Below are positions 17,003 to 26,712 of a DNA stretch of 64,000 nt, one piece after another. This stretch comes from Pseudomonas sp. FEN (GTDB taxonomy: Bacteria; Pseudomonadota; Gammaproteobacteria; Pseudomonadales; Pseudomonadaceae). The position numbers were made by a program, and so were the translations under genes. How positions within the stretch are numbered: position 1 is the first letter of the stretch; every line of letters begins with the position of its first letter. The DNA lies in the NCBI RefSeq assembly GCF_904067045.1, contig NZ_CAJFDC010000007.1, positions 186,001 through 250,000 on the forward strand, read 5' to 3'. Under the pieces are notes generated by a model. It did no database searches, was not told where the DNA came from, and worked only from the letters and a program-made list of their open reading frames with translations.

Positions 17003-19750
17003 TCAGCGCGACTCGCCCAACAACCCCAGCTCCTGCGCCCGCGCCACGGCCTGGGTGCGCCGCTCGACCCCCAGCTTGCTATTGATATGACTGGCGTGGG
17101 TTTTCACCGTATGCAGGGAAATGAACAACTGATCGCTGATCTCCTGGTTCGAACAGCCCTGGGCGATCAACTGCAGGACAGCCAGCTCACGGCTACTCAG
17201 GTTCTCGACGAGCAATGCCGCCTCCGTCGCCTCGCGCATGGCCGGAACCGGCAGCAGCGCCAACAGGCTGTGCCGCAGCGGCGTGTCGGGGCCGTGCAGC
17301 AGTTGCTCGCGCATCCAACCCGGACGCGCCTTCGCCAGGGCCTGGAACGGCAGCAAGGCGCCCCCCGTGGTGGCCGCCACCGCGCAGGCAAACAACGGCC
17401 GGGCTTCGACCTCGCGGGAAGTCGCCAGCAACACCAGTACCCACTGGTTCCAGGCCATCACGCTGAGCATTTGCCCACCGCTGGCCTGCCCCTGCGCCAC
17501 CAGTTTCGACAGACGCCGCTGCGCGAGCTCGGGTTTGCCCTGTTGTGCCTCGAGCAGTGCCTGCTGCAACTGGATATGCTGGGGCAATTGCAGATGGAAC
17601 TCCGGCGCCGGCGCCGGTTGATCGCCGTTATAAGTCTGCTCCAGGCGCCCCAGCCAGGCTTCGGCGAGGTCCATGCGGCCCTGGGCCAACCACAGTTGGC
17701 ACTTCACCAGGGTGATCATCGCCAGGTAGTAGATCGGCGGCACATCCCAGATATGCATCAGACGCTCGGCCTCGGCCAATTCGGCAAAGGCCTCGGCGAA
17801 CTGGCCGTTGCATCCTTCCTGGCTGGCAATCACACAATGGCCCAGCAGTACGCTGAGATCACGGCAGGCCCGTGCCTCCTGGATGCCCGCCAACAAGCGA
17901 ACCCGCCCGGCTTCGGGTTGCAGACGCAGGGTCAGCAGATACCCCTCGTACAGCGTCAGCCGGGCGCGGGCGGCGTACAGGCGCTGGGCGGACAAGCCTT
18001 GCAGGCGCTGCAAGCCCTGACGGACCTCATCCAGCGCGCGCAGCACTTCGCCACGGGCCTGGAGCACGCGCGCCCGGTCGTAATGGGCCAGGGCTTCGAA
18101 CAAGGGATTGCCGACGCGCTGGGCCAACTCCAGCGACTCGCGATTCAGGCCGCGCGCGCGCCACAGGTCGCCGTCGGCGATCGCCAGGTTGGACAGGGTC
18201 GACAGGCATACCAGGCGCTGGCCATAGCGCTTGTGCGGCAGACTGAGCAAGGCTTCGCCGCAATAGGCCTGGGTTCTCTGGCGATCGCCACGCCCCCGGG
18301 CGATGATGCCGCTCAGGGCCAGCCATTGCGCGAGCATGGACTTCTGCGCCGTGGCCGAGGGCGCGGGCAGGAAGCGGCTCAGGTGGCTCGCCAGCTCTTC
18401 GGCCGCATCCAGCTGGCAGGCCAGCCCCAATGCCCAGGCGTAGAGCACGATCAAGCGCGGCGTGCTGACCAGCAAGCGGTCGGGCAAGTCCATTTTCCAG
18501 CGCAATAACATGCCGACGTTCTGCTCGGCCAGCAGTTGCTCTTCCGAAAGGTTCTGGACCAGGTTGGCCGCCACATCCAGGTGACCGGCGCGCAGGGCCT
18601 GCTCCACCGCTTCGTCGAACAGCCCCTGGGCGCTGAACCAGCGGCAGGCACGCAGGTGCAGGCTGGCGGCGGGGACCAGGGTATTACTGGCCGGGCGACT
18701 GCGCAGCAGATCGGAAAACAGGTGGTGATAACGGAACCAGTGGCCATGTTCGTCCAGCGGCACCAGGAACACCTGGTGCGATTGCAGATAGCTCAGGATC
18801 TGCCCACTGTCGTGGGCCTCGCGAATGGCATCGCACAGCTCACCGCAAAAGCGCTCCTGGGGCGCGGTATCGTAGAGAAAGGCCTGGACCTCGGGAGGCA
18901 GGCAATCGATCACCTCCTCCAGCAGGTAGTCGCGAATCAGCCCCGCCCCACCCTGCAGGACCTGGGGCAGCGGCATATCGCTGCTGGCCTGCGCCGCGGC
19001 CAGCAGCCAGAAGCGCAAACCGGCCACCCAGCCCTCGCTGCGCTCGATCAGGTTGTGCAGCGCCTCGCCACGCAAGGAACTGCTGTGGCGTTCGAACAGG
19101 TCAAGGGATTCGCCGTGGGTCAGGCGCAGGTCCTGCTCGTTCAGCTCCAGCAGTTGCCGCGACAGCCGCAGGCGTGCCAGGTGCCACTCCGGCCGCTGCC
19201 GGCTGGTGACCATGACCAGCAAACCGGCGGGCAGGTGGTTGAGGAAGAACTGCAGACAACGATCCAGCACCGGGCCCTGGGCCAGATGGTAGTCATCGAG
19301 TACCAGCAACAGCGGCGTGCTCGTGCAAAGGCGCAGCGCCAGTTCGTCGAGCAGGCCGTCCAGCCACTCTTCGAAAGCGAAGGGTTGATGCCGCTGACGC
19401 ATCTTCAACAGGCCCAGCGCCTGGCGACCCAGGTCCGGGAAGTAGCGCTGCAGGCCGTCGAGCAGGCGCTCAAGGAAACGTCCCGGATCGTTGTCCCGGG
19501 GACTGAGCCCCAGCCACAGGCTTTGCCAATGCCCGGGCAGGCCCTGACAGAACTCCACCGCCAACGAGCTTTTGCCGAACCCGGCCGGGGCGCTGACCAG
19601 CAATAAACGACCCTGCAAGCCGGCGGCGAGGCGCTCGCACAGACGAGGTCGCAACACATAGCCGTCCGGCAGTGGCGGACGGTAGAAACGTCCTTCCAGG
19701 GCAGGTATGGCCGGACCCATGGGACCTTGCATACGGGACAGATCAGTCAT
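17003..19750 (-). CDS. MalT-like LuxR family ATP-dependent transcriptional activator
   Basis: The 915-residue protein has the layout of MalT/LAL regulators. An N-terminal STAND ATPase carries Walker A APAGFGKS at 54-61 and LLLVLDDYH as Walker B. A long helical TPR-like region follows (about 350-830). A C-terminal LuxR helix-turn-helix (LSSRELAVLQLIAQGCSNQEI, then LFISLHTVKTHASHIN) occupies the last ~65 residues. Such proteins bind a small inducer, oligomerise with ATP, and activate catabolic promoters. It lies just downstream of the DUF1329/DUF1302/acyl-CoA ligase genes, separated by a terminator. I recall the same neighbourhood near PP_0763-PP_0767 of P. putida. Control of that module is therefore likely but inferred. 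Confidence 0.9.
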   Translation of the reverse strand: MTDLSRMQGPMGPAIPALEGRFYRPPLPDGYVLRPRLCERLAAGLQGRLLLVSAPAGFGKSSLAVEFCQGLPGHWQSLWLGLSPRDNDPGRFLERLLDGLQRYFPDLGRQALGLLKMRQRHQPFAFEEWLDGLLDELALRLCTSTPLLLVLDDYHLAQGPVLDRCLQFFLNHLPAGLLVMVTSRQRPEWHLARLRLSRQLLELNEQDLRLTHGESLDLFERHSSSLRGEALHNLIERSEGWVAGLRFWLLAAAQASSDMPLPQVLQGGAGLIRDYLLEEVIDCLPPEVQAFLYDTAPQERFCGELCDAIREAHDSGQILSYLQSHQVFLVPLDEHGHWFRYHHLFSDLLRSRPASNTLVPAASLHLRACRWFSAQGLFDEAVEQALRAGHLDVAANLVQNLSEEQLLAEQNVGMLLRWKMDLPDRLLVSTPRLIVLYAWALGLACQLDAAEELASHLSRFLPAPSATAQKSMLAQWLALSGIIARGRGDRQRTQAYCGEALLSLPHKRYGQRLVCLSTLSNLAIADGDLWRARGLNRESLELAQRVGNPLFEALAHYDRARVLQARGEVLRALDEVRQGLQRLQGLSAQRLYAARARLTLYEGYLLTLRLQPEAGRVRLLAGIQEARACRDLSVLLGHCVIASQEGCNGQFAEAFAELAEAERLMHIWDVPPIYYLAMITLVKCQLWLAQGRMDLAEAWLGRLEQTYNGDQPAPAPEFHLQLPQHIQLQQALLEAQQGKPELAQRRLSKLVAQGQASGGQMLSVMAWNQWVLVLLATSREVEARPLFACAVAATTGGALLPFQALAKARPGWMREQLLHGPDTPLRHSLLALLPVPAMREATEAALLVENLSSRELAVLQLIAQGCSNQEISDQLFISLHTVKTHASHINSKLGVERRTQAVARAQELGLLGESR

Positions 19751-19891
19751 GGCCGGCTCTTGTTGAAAGGCTGTTATCGGCAGGCAGCTGTCTGCAGACT
19801 AGCGGTAAAAAGCGTCGTAATGAAGGCTTTTTGTCGTAATTTTGTCGAAAAGCATCGACTTTGAAATATTTAGCCACACATACCCCGCGAG

Positions 19892-19923
19892 CAAAAAAAC
19901 GCCCCGAACCGGTCGGGGCGTTT
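19892..19923 (-). terminator. Intrinsic terminator after the DUF1329 gene
   Basis: On the minus strand a CGCCCCGA/TCGGGGCG stem (19900-19920) is followed by a run of seven Ts. It ends the DUF1302-DUF1329 transcript, so the LuxR regulator downstream is a separate unit. Confidence 0.9.
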
Positions 19924-19984
19924 CAACGCAGGATGCGCCTGCGCTTGTAACGGGGTGGCAGGTGGGAGCGCTGCTCCCAGGGTT

Positions 19985-21349
19985 TCAGCGAACGCCATCC
20001 TGGCGCAGGGCGGCCGGAGTGAAGTCGCTGGTGGTGGCGGTGAAGCCGAAGTCATACGCCTGCTTCTCTTCGTTCTTCATGCCCAACGCCAGGTAGCGGC
20101 CGGACTGCAGGTCGTAGAGGGTTTCCAGGGCGTACCACGGCACCTGCTTGTCGTAGTAGTTCTCGGCATGGGCTTCAGCGACACGCCAGAGTTGCCCGCG
20201 ACCGTCATAGTGGTCGATCACCGCCGCCTGCCAGGTGTCCTCGTCGATGTAGAAGTCACGCTTGGCATAGATATGCCGCTGGCCTTCCTTCAGGGTCGCG
20301 ACCACGTGCCAGACGCGGCGCAGCTCGTAACGCGCCAGGTCCTGGTTGATGTGACCGGCCTTGAGGATGTCGGCGTACTTGAGTTGCGGCGAATCGAGCT
20401 TGTAGCTGTCGGAGGCGATATACATTTCTTTCTTGCCTTCGAGCTTCCAGTCGTAGCGGTCCGGCGCACCGTTGTACATGTCCAGGTTGTCCGAGGTGCG
20501 CAAGCCGTCGGCGGCGGTACCCGGGCCGTCATAGGAGACCTGTGGAGCGCGCCGCACGCGACGCTGGCCGGCATTGTAGACCCAGGCCGAACGCGGTTCC
20601 TTGACCTGGTCGAGGGTCTCGTGGACCAGCAGCACGCCACCGGCCAGACGTGCCGGCGCGGTCACTTTCTGCTTGAAGTAGAACAGGATGTTGCCCGGGT
20701 TGGCCGGATCGTAGTCCTTCATCTTGTCGCGGAAGACGAACTGGTCCTGGAAGTACACCAGGCTGTACGAGCCGTTGGTCTGCGGCGTGGCCTGGGTCAC
20801 CAGGCGGGTCACACTGCCGCCGCGATAGCGGGTGATGTGGTTCCAGATCACTTCCACGCCGCTTTTCGGAATCGGGAACGGTACGGCGACCTTGAAGTTT
20901 TCCAGGCCGTTACCGCCGCTGACCAGGTTGGTCTTGGTGGCGTTGTCCTTGATCGCGGCGAACACCTCATCCGGCACGGTGGCGCCGCGATGGGAGGGGT
21001 AGACCGGCATCTTGAAGGTCTCCGGGTAACGCTTGAACATCGCGTATTGCCCCGGTGCCAGCTTGTCCTTGTACTGCTCGACATTCTGCGCGGTGATAAT
21101 GAACAGCGGTTTTTCACTGGCGTAGGGGTCGGAGAGGAAACCCTTGCTATCGACAGCGCCGATGGTCTTCGCCATCGGAGCCCAGGCCGGGATGGTACCG
21201 GCGGCGTTGCCGGCCTTCTCCGCGCCCATGGGGGTCAGGCTGGCGCCCAGTTTCGCCGCTTCGTCGGCGGAGACCGCAGCCATCACACCGGTGGCCAGCA
21301 GCGACAATCCCAGTACCCCGACCTGAAGCAGATTCTTGGTGATTTTCAT
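19985..21349 (-). CDS. DUF1329 domain protein (envelope, LolB-like fold family)
   Basis: The 454-residue protein has a Sec signal peptide (MKITKNLLQVGVLGLSLLATGVMAAV, cleavage near residue 25). The mature part is typical DUF1329 (ADEAAKLGASLTPMGAEKAGN near the N-terminus; NAGQRRVRRAPQVSYDGPGTA in the middle). The family is periplasmic or outer-membrane associated and nearly always sits beside DUF1302 genes. The pair is usually found with hydrophobic-substrate catabolism or RND-type exporters, but no enzymatic role is established. Here it follows the DUF1302 gene by 30 bp and precedes a terminator, so both are one transcript. Confidence 0.9.
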   Translation of the reverse strand: MKITKNLLQVGVLGLSLLATGVMAAVSADEAAKLGASLTPMGAEKAGNAAGTIPAWAPMAKTIGAVDSKGFLSDPYASEKPLFIITAQNVEQYKDKLAPGQYAMFKRYPETFKMPVYPSHRGATVPDEVFAAIKDNATKTNLVSGGNGLENFKVAVPFPIPKSGVEVIWNHITRYRGGSVTRLVTQATPQTNGSYSLVYFQDQFVFRDKMKDYDPANPGNILFYFKQKVTAPARLAGGVLLVHETLDQVKEPRSAWVYNAGQRRVRRAPQVSYDGPGTAADGLRTSDNLDMYNGAPDRYDWKLEGKKEMYIASDSYKLDSPQLKYADILKAGHINQDLARYELRRVWHVVATLKEGQRHIYAKRDFYIDEDTWQAAVIDHYDGRGQLWRVAEAHAENYYDKQVPWYALETLYDLQSGRYLALGMKNEEKQAYDFGFTATTSDFTPAALRQDGVR

Positions 21350-21379
21350 CTTGTTGTTCTTCCTTCAAGTGCAACGGTC

Positions 21380-23263
21380 TTAGAAGTTCATGCCAACGCT
21401 CAGTGCCACGAAGTCACGGTCATCCACCGTGCTGTAGTCGCCACCGAAGAAGTTGGTGTAGTTCAGGCTCGCGGTGTAGGTGTTCTGGTACTCGGCATCG
21501 AGGCCCAGGCTGATGGCCTTGCGACCTTCTTCGAAGTTGCCACCAGGGCCCGGCGAGTAGCCTTTCACGTCATGGGACCAGGCCACGTTGGGCTTGAGGT
21601 TCACACCGGCGAAGACATCCGGGTATTCCCAGATGGCCCGGGCGCGATAGCCCCAGGAGGTGGCGGTGGTAAAGCCATCGTTGTTGCAGTTGGAGGAAAG
21701 ATTACTGCTGGCGGTCCCGGGACCTGCTCCGGCAATGGTTCGTCCGTTAAGAAACTCACAGCTGCCGCCCGGCAATGAACCTGGACCAAACACCGGGTCG
21801 CGTCCGTAGCGAACATCATTCTTGCTTTCCAGTCCCCCGACATGCGTTACGCCGATTTCACCCACAACGGTCAGACGATTGGCGCCCATGACCTGATCGA
21901 AAAAATGCGTAAACGTGGTTTGGAACTGGCTGATCTCCTTGCGACGATAACCATGCAGATCCTGACCTGGGACGCCATTCAAGAGTGAAGCATTAGCCAG
22001 AGCCCCGCCCAATGGACGCACGCCCGCATACAGAATGTCCGTGGTGTTGAGTTGTACCGGCGCATTCGGCCGATAACTCAGCTCGCCACTCCATGCCGTC
22101 CCGGTCGGTAGCGTTGTCGAAAAGCTCAAACCATAAAGACGAATGTCTTCCGGATACTCAACGAAATAGTTGGAGTTTCCCGCCACCACCAGAGGGGCCA
22201 GCGCACTGAAAGGCCCCAATCCACCGCCCGCGATTTTCGAGTAGACCGACTGTGGAGCACCCTGCGCGCTGAAAATAGGTGCCCGGCTATGATAGTTCAT
22301 GAAATAGGCACCAAACTCGGTGTCCAACGGTTCAAAGTTATAATGCAGCGCCAAGCCGTACTGGCCGCCGCTACTGGCATCTCTATCGGCACTTCTCCTG
22401 ACCAGAACCCCCTCCTGGTTGATGTCGACGCCATTGGCGGCCAACGTCGGCATCGCTACCGAAGGAATAGTGGAACTCTTGTTCAAGACCCGCAGGTTAT
22501 CGTTACAGCCTTGGGAAACGATGTCCGCTTGCGAAAAAAATGTCCCGCAGTTATCCGTCACCGTTTGATCCCAGCCAATCTGGTAAAAGCCTTCCGCCGA
22601 GAGGTTGTCGGTGAGGCTCTGGTTCAGATAGAACATATTGACCGGAATCAGGCCCTCCTTGATTTCGGCCCCCGGACGACGGAACGCGGACACGTCGATC
22701 GGGTTGATGGCGTTGATGCCACCACCGATAAAGGTACTTTCCCCCCAACTCACCACCTGCTTGCCAAGACGCACCGTGCCCGGCAGATCGGCAATGCTGT
22801 AGTTGTGGTAGACGAACGCATCGAGGATCTGCCCGCCGGAGGACTTGGCGCCCTCCTTGCGACCGTCGTTGCTGACGTTCTTGAAGTCGAGGTCTTCGTT
22901 CTGTAGCGCAAAGTCATACCAGTACTTGCCGCGCACGAACACGCCGGTATCGCCGTATTTCAACTCCAGATCGTGAATGCCCTTGAAGATCTTCGAGAAG
23001 GCGTCCCCGGCCTTGAAGTTCAAGTGCCCGTCATCGGAGGTCTGCGACAGACCCTTGCCGCCATTGTTGACACCGATCAGGTTCTTGTTGGGATTCTGCG
23101 TCGACCAACTGGCCCCGAGGGACAAGGACGAGTCGAAGCTGCCCTCGATTTCACCGACATTGAAACTGACGCCAAAGGCGGGACCGGCGAGCGTAGAGGC
23201 GAGGCTGACGGCCAAGGGCAGTTTCGCCCGGCGCCAGAACGGGTTTAACGCGATCATCGACAT
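21380..23263 (-). CDS. DUF1302 family predicted outer-membrane beta-barrel
   Basis: The 627-residue protein starts with a basic, hydrophobic signal peptide (cleaved near PAFGVSF, about residue 32). It ends in VALSVGMNF, with the C-terminal Phe expected of outer-membrane barrels. The body alternates polar and aromatic residues in short strands, as expected for a large porin-like barrel. The N-terminal FNVGEIEGSFDSSLSLGASW block is the DUF1302 hallmark. With the DUF1329 protein it probably forms an envelope path or export complex for a hydrophobic substrate; this is inferred from gene pairing. Codon use in the central part (22.0-22.6 kb) is more mixed than in its neighbours. Confidence 0.88.
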   Translation of the reverse strand: MSMIALNPFWRRAKLPLAVSLASTLAGPAFGVSFNVGEIEGSFDSSLSLGASWSTQNPNKNLIGVNNGGKGLSQTSDDGHLNFKAGDAFSKIFKGIHDLELKYGDTGVFVRGKYWYDFALQNEDLDFKNVSNDGRKEGAKSSGGQILDAFVYHNYSIADLPGTVRLGKQVVSWGESTFIGGGINAINPIDVSAFRRPGAEIKEGLIPVNMFYLNQSLTDNLSAEGFYQIGWDQTVTDNCGTFFSQADIVSQGCNDNLRVLNKSSTIPSVAMPTLAANGVDINQEGVLVRRSADRDASSGGQYGLALHYNFEPLDTEFGAYFMNYHSRAPIFSAQGAPQSVYSKIAGGGLGPFSALAPLVVAGNSNYFVEYPEDIRLYGLSFSTTLPTGTAWSGELSYRPNAPVQLNTTDILYAGVRPLGGALANASLLNGVPGQDLHGYRRKEISQFQTTFTHFFDQVMGANRLTVVGEIGVTHVGGLESKNDVRYGRDPVFGPGSLPGGSCEFLNGRTIAGAGPGTASSNLSSNCNNDGFTTATSWGYRARAIWEYPDVFAGVNLKPNVAWSHDVKGYSPGPGGNFEEGRKAISLGLDAEYQNTYTASLNYTNFFGGDYSTVDDRDFVALSVGMNF

Positions 23264-23592
23264 ACTCCATGTGCTTTATTGTTATGGCAGAGGGCACGTT
23301 CAGGAACGCCCCGGGCGAGAGCGAAGCAATCACTCCCATCAATCGCCCGAAGTGGCAATGCGCGAGGTCGCGCGCTTGCCCGGTTCTTGAAATCCTTCAG
23401 CGGACTATAGTCAGCAGGTCGTGCCGCTTGATCCCTCTAAAGTGTGATTTGCACCCTGTGGTCACTGCACAAACAATGCGTTCGCCAAGCCGGTGCAAAC
23501 CGGCTGGCAAGAATGATTGAAAAGTCGCATAGGATAAGCCAAGTGCTTGCTGGGTGGGGCGACCACGCCCTTGCGGGCGTGGCGGGGACACC
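23264..23592. other. Intergenic region upstream of the DUF1302 gene
   Basis: This 329-bp gap lies between the acyl-CoA ligase stop and the DUF1302 start on the minus strand and should hold the DUF1302 promoter. A CCACGCCC...GGGCGTGG hairpin at 23562-23581 lacks a T-tract on either side. On the minus strand GCAAATCA (23445-23452) is also found ahead of the ligase gene, at 25361-25368. A minus-strand TATAGT at about 23405-23410 could be a -10 element. I see no gene here. Confidence 0.5.
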
Positions 23593-25275
23593 TCAAAGGG
23601 TCGAGAGGAAGCTGCTATTGCTGGCCTGCCATTGGACGATATCGATGCGGATGCGCTTCTTGTCCAGTTTGCCGACGCTGGTCTTGGGAATTTCAGTAAC
23701 AAGGGCGATCTGATTCGGAATCGCCCACTTGCTCAAGTGGCCCTGCTCGACGAAGGGCTTGAGGTGTTCCTTGAGTTCCCGGGCACCGATCTCATGGCCT
23801 TCGCGCAATACCAGCAGCGCGAACGGCCGCTCGCCCCATTGCGGATCGGCAATACCCACCACCGCGACTTCGCGTACCGCCGGGTGACGGCTGACCAGGT
23901 CTTCCAGGGCCAGGGAGGAGACCCATTCGCCGCCGGTCTTGATCACATCCTTGATCCGGTCGCGGATATCGATCACCCCCAGGCTGTCCAGGGTGGCCAC
24001 GTCACCGGTGTGCAGCCAGCCACCGGCCCAGAGTTCGGCGCCCTTCTGCGGTTCCTTGTAGTAGCCCTCGGTCAGCCATGGCGCGCGCAGCACCAGTTCC
24101 CCCTGGGTCTCGCCGTCCGCCGGGAGGAAGTTGCCCGCTTCGTCGACAATCGCCGCCTCCACCAGCGGGCCGGGCACGCCGGCCTTGATCCGGTAGGTGG
24201 TGCGCTCGTCCTCGCTGCCGGCCAGCAACTCTTCGCTGAGGTGGGCACAGGATACCAGCGGGCCGGTTTCCGACATGCCATAGGCGGCGGTCAGCTGGAT
24301 GCCCCTGCTCTTGGCGGTTTCATACAGCGTGCGGTTCAGCGCACTGCCGCCGATGACCATCTTCCAGCCCTTGAAGTCGGTGCCCTGCGCCGCCTTGGCG
24401 TTGAGCACCATCTGCAGGATGGTCGGCACGCAATGGGAAAAGGTGACCTTTTCCTTGCGCCACAACTCCACCAGCAGCTCGGGATCGTAGCGACCGGGAT
24501 AGACCTGCTTGAGCCCGAGCATGGTCGCCACATACGGCAGGCCCCAGGCGTGCACGTGGAACATCGGGGTGATGGGCATGTACACGTCGTTACTGCCCAG
24601 CAGGCGCACGCTGTCGATGCAGCCCATGATGGTCGCCTCGCCCAGGGTATGCAGCACCAGTTGCCGATGGGTGAAGTACACGCCTTTCGGGTTGCCGGTG
24701 GTCCCGGTGGTGTAGAAGGTGGTGGCGACCGAATTCTCGTCGAAATCCTCGAAGTCGTAGAGCGGGCTCGCCGCCGCCAGCAGTTGCTCGTACTCGCCCA
24801 CCAGGTTCGGCAACTCGGCGCTCTTGTCCTCGGCGTCGGTCAGCAGCAGGGTCTTTTCCACCGTGGTCAGGTGCCCGGCAATCGCCTGGTACAGGCCGAC
24901 GAACTCGCTGTTGACCAGCACGAAGCGATCCTCGGCGTGGTTCATGGTGTAAAGGATCTGCTCGGGCGAGAGCCGCACGTTGATGGTGTGGATGACCGCG
25001 CCGATCATCGGGATGGCGAACATGCACTCCAGGTAGCGATGGCTGTCCCAGTCCATCACCGCCACGGTATCGCCAGCCTTGACCCCCGCCGCCGTGAGCA
25101 CGTTGGCCAGCCGGGCGATCCGCTCGCTCAAGGTCGGATAGCTGTAGCGCAGCTTGTCGCGATAGATGATCTCGCGGGTCTTCTCGTAGCGGCTGCCGGA
25201 CATCAGCAAGCGCTTGATCAACAGAGGGTATTGATAAGCCCCTTCGGCGGGCGGAATGATACGAGTCTGCAACAT
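23593..25275 (-). CDS. Fatty acid--CoA ligase, AlkK-like (medium-chain type)
   Basis: The 560-residue enzyme is an AMP-forming acyl-CoA synthetase, activating carboxylic acids to CoA thioesters via an acyl-AMP. The P-loop TTGTTGNPKGV lies near residues 185-195, followed by TPMFHVHAWG, YGMSETGPL, GWLHTGDVA and the C-terminal K of KTSVGKLDKK. These features place it with the AlkK medium-chain group. ATG 25275 follows AAGGAAG and gives the N-terminus MLQTRIIPPAEGAYQYPLLI. It is upstream of the DUF1302/DUF1329 pair on the same strand, but a 329-bp gap separates them. I recall a P. putida ortholog (PP_0763) acting on medium-chain acids. Confidence 0.9.
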   Translation of the reverse strand: MLQTRIIPPAEGAYQYPLLIKRLLMSGSRYEKTREIIYRDKLRYSYPTLSERIARLANVLTAAGVKAGDTVAVMDWDSHRYLECMFAIPMIGAVIHTINVRLSPEQILYTMNHAEDRFVLVNSEFVGLYQAIAGHLTTVEKTLLLTDAEDKSAELPNLVGEYEQLLAAASPLYDFEDFDENSVATTFYTTGTTGNPKGVYFTHRQLVLHTLGEATIMGCIDSVRLLGSNDVYMPITPMFHVHAWGLPYVATMLGLKQVYPGRYDPELLVELWRKEKVTFSHCVPTILQMVLNAKAAQGTDFKGWKMVIGGSALNRTLYETAKSRGIQLTAAYGMSETGPLVSCAHLSEELLAGSEDERTTYRIKAGVPGPLVEAAIVDEAGNFLPADGETQGELVLRAPWLTEGYYKEPQKGAELWAGGWLHTGDVATLDSLGVIDIRDRIKDVIKTGGEWVSSLALEDLVSRHPAVREVAVVGIADPQWGERPFALLVLREGHEIGARELKEHLKPFVEQGHLSKWAIPNQIALVTEIPKTSVGKLDKKRIRIDIVQWQASNSSFLSTL

Positions 25276-25423
25276 GGAGCTTCCTTGGTCTGTCTGCACG
25301 GTCGTGGCTAAAGATAGGCACTCTAGAGCCGTCACGCACTCACTAAATCACCCAAAGGAATGATTTGCGGACGAACGTGGATGCTAGCCCTAAGCCAGCA
25401 CCCAGCAAAACCTCCGCCGAGGC

Positions 25424-26608
25424 TCAGGCCGGCTGCCCGACGGGCTGCTGCGCCGGGGTCCGCGGAAACACCAGCGCGGCGACAAACGTCAGCGCGGCAA
25501 AGCCGGCGAGAATCAGGTACAAGCCGGCAAAACCCTGGCGTGGCTCGACAAAAGAGATCAGCGGGATGGCCGTCGCGCTGGCCCCGAACGACAGGCAATA
25601 GCGCAAGGCAAAGATCCGCGATTGCCACTGCGGCGCGACAAAATGGGCGACCATGGCATCATTCACCGTCACCTGGCCGAACACCACGAACATCAGCGCC
25701 GCGCCCAATACCATCACCGAGAGGCCGTCGACGTAAGCCAGACCGAACAGCAACGGTGCCTGGCACAAGGTGAGCAGCACGAAAGGCCACTTCAAGCTCA
25801 TGCGGTCGAGCACCCGGCCGATGCTCAACTGTGCCACCGCGCCAAAGGCGTAGGCCAGGCTGACAATCACCCCGAGCCACTGCGGCGACGCGAGCCAATC
25901 GTGCAGACGCTCCTGGAACAACTTCGGATAAGTCATGGTGGTAGCGTTGAACACCACCCCACCGGTGGCCGTGACCAGCGCCAGGACACTGAACACCATG
26001 ATCATGGAAATCTGCTGGCCGCTGGCGCCGCGTGGTTTGACATGGGAGCGCGACGGAATCGGTTCCTCGCGCACTTGCCAGGCAAACAGCACACCGAGCA
26101 CGATCGACACCACTCCCGGCAGGATAAATGCCGAACGCCAGCCGAACCGCGCCACCAGAAAACCGCTGATCAACGCCGAGAACGCCACGCCAAGGTTGCC
26201 CCACATGCCGTTGATACCGATTTCACGGCCACGGTTTTGCGCATAGCTGACCAGCATCGCGGTGCCCACCGGGTGGTAGATCGCCGCGAAGACCCCCACC
26301 AGGGTCAACCCCAGGGTCAACATCGGCGTCGTGCTGCTCAGACCGGTAAAGATCGACGCGCCGCCGATCCCGAAGAAGAACAGCAACATCATGCTGCGGC
26401 GGCTCCAGTGGTCACCTAACCAGCCGGCCGGCAGCGAACAGGCACCGAAGGCAATGAAGCCGCCCAGGGACAGGCCGATCATCTGGGCGAAGTCGAGACC
26501 GAAGGTCTGGCCCATGCCGAGCACGGCGGCGGGGAAAATCAGCATGAACATGTGATCGATCACATGGGCGGCATTGATGTAGCGGATTACGTTTCGGGAT
26601 TGGTTCAT
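25424..26608 (-). CDS. MFS transporter (Fsr-like)
   Basis: The 394-residue protein has twelve predicted membrane segments. The MFS loop motif between helices 2 and 3 reads GWLGDHWSRR. The AAVLGMGQTFGLDFAQMIGLSLGGFI start and YHPVGTAMLV in helix 4 resemble the fosmidomycin-resistance (Fsr) group of drug or metabolite exporters. GTG and ATG codons are adjacent at the start; ATG 26608 is used here. It is divergent from an AraC regulator with about 100 bp between start codons, a typical regulator/exporter pair. The substrate is unknown. Confidence 0.87.
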   Translation of the reverse strand: MNQSRNVIRYINAAHVIDHMFMLIFPAAVLGMGQTFGLDFAQMIGLSLGGFIAFGACSLPAGWLGDHWSRRSMMLLFFFGIGGASIFTGLSSTTPMLTLGLTLVGVFAAIYHPVGTAMLVSYAQNRGREIGINGMWGNLGVAFSALISGFLVARFGWRSAFILPGVVSIVLGVLFAWQVREEPIPSRSHVKPRGASGQQISMIMVFSVLALVTATGGVVFNATTMTYPKLFQERLHDWLASPQWLGVIVSLAYAFGAVAQLSIGRVLDRMSLKWPFVLLTLCQAPLLFGLAYVDGLSVMVLGAALMFVVFGQVTVNDAMVAHFVAPQWQSRIFALRYCLSFGASATAIPLISFVEPRQGFAGLYLILAGFAALTFVAALVFPRTPAQQPVGQPA

Positions 26609-26712
26609 CACGGCACACGTCAGAATGGTTAGCGGTCCGTTATGCTAGATTGGCGATAAATCGCATTTCTGCCAACAAACTCATCAAATCAGACAGACTT
26701 GTGAAATCGGAC

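Noticed and set aside
19955..21778. 607-residue plus-strand open frame
   Set aside because: It is antisense to the DUF1329 and DUF1302 genes, both of which have signal peptides and family motifs. The frame has no recognisable fold.
23562..23581. CCACGCCC/GGGCGTGG hairpin as terminator of the ligase gene
   Set aside because: No T-run follows on either strand, so an intrinsic terminator cannot be claimed.
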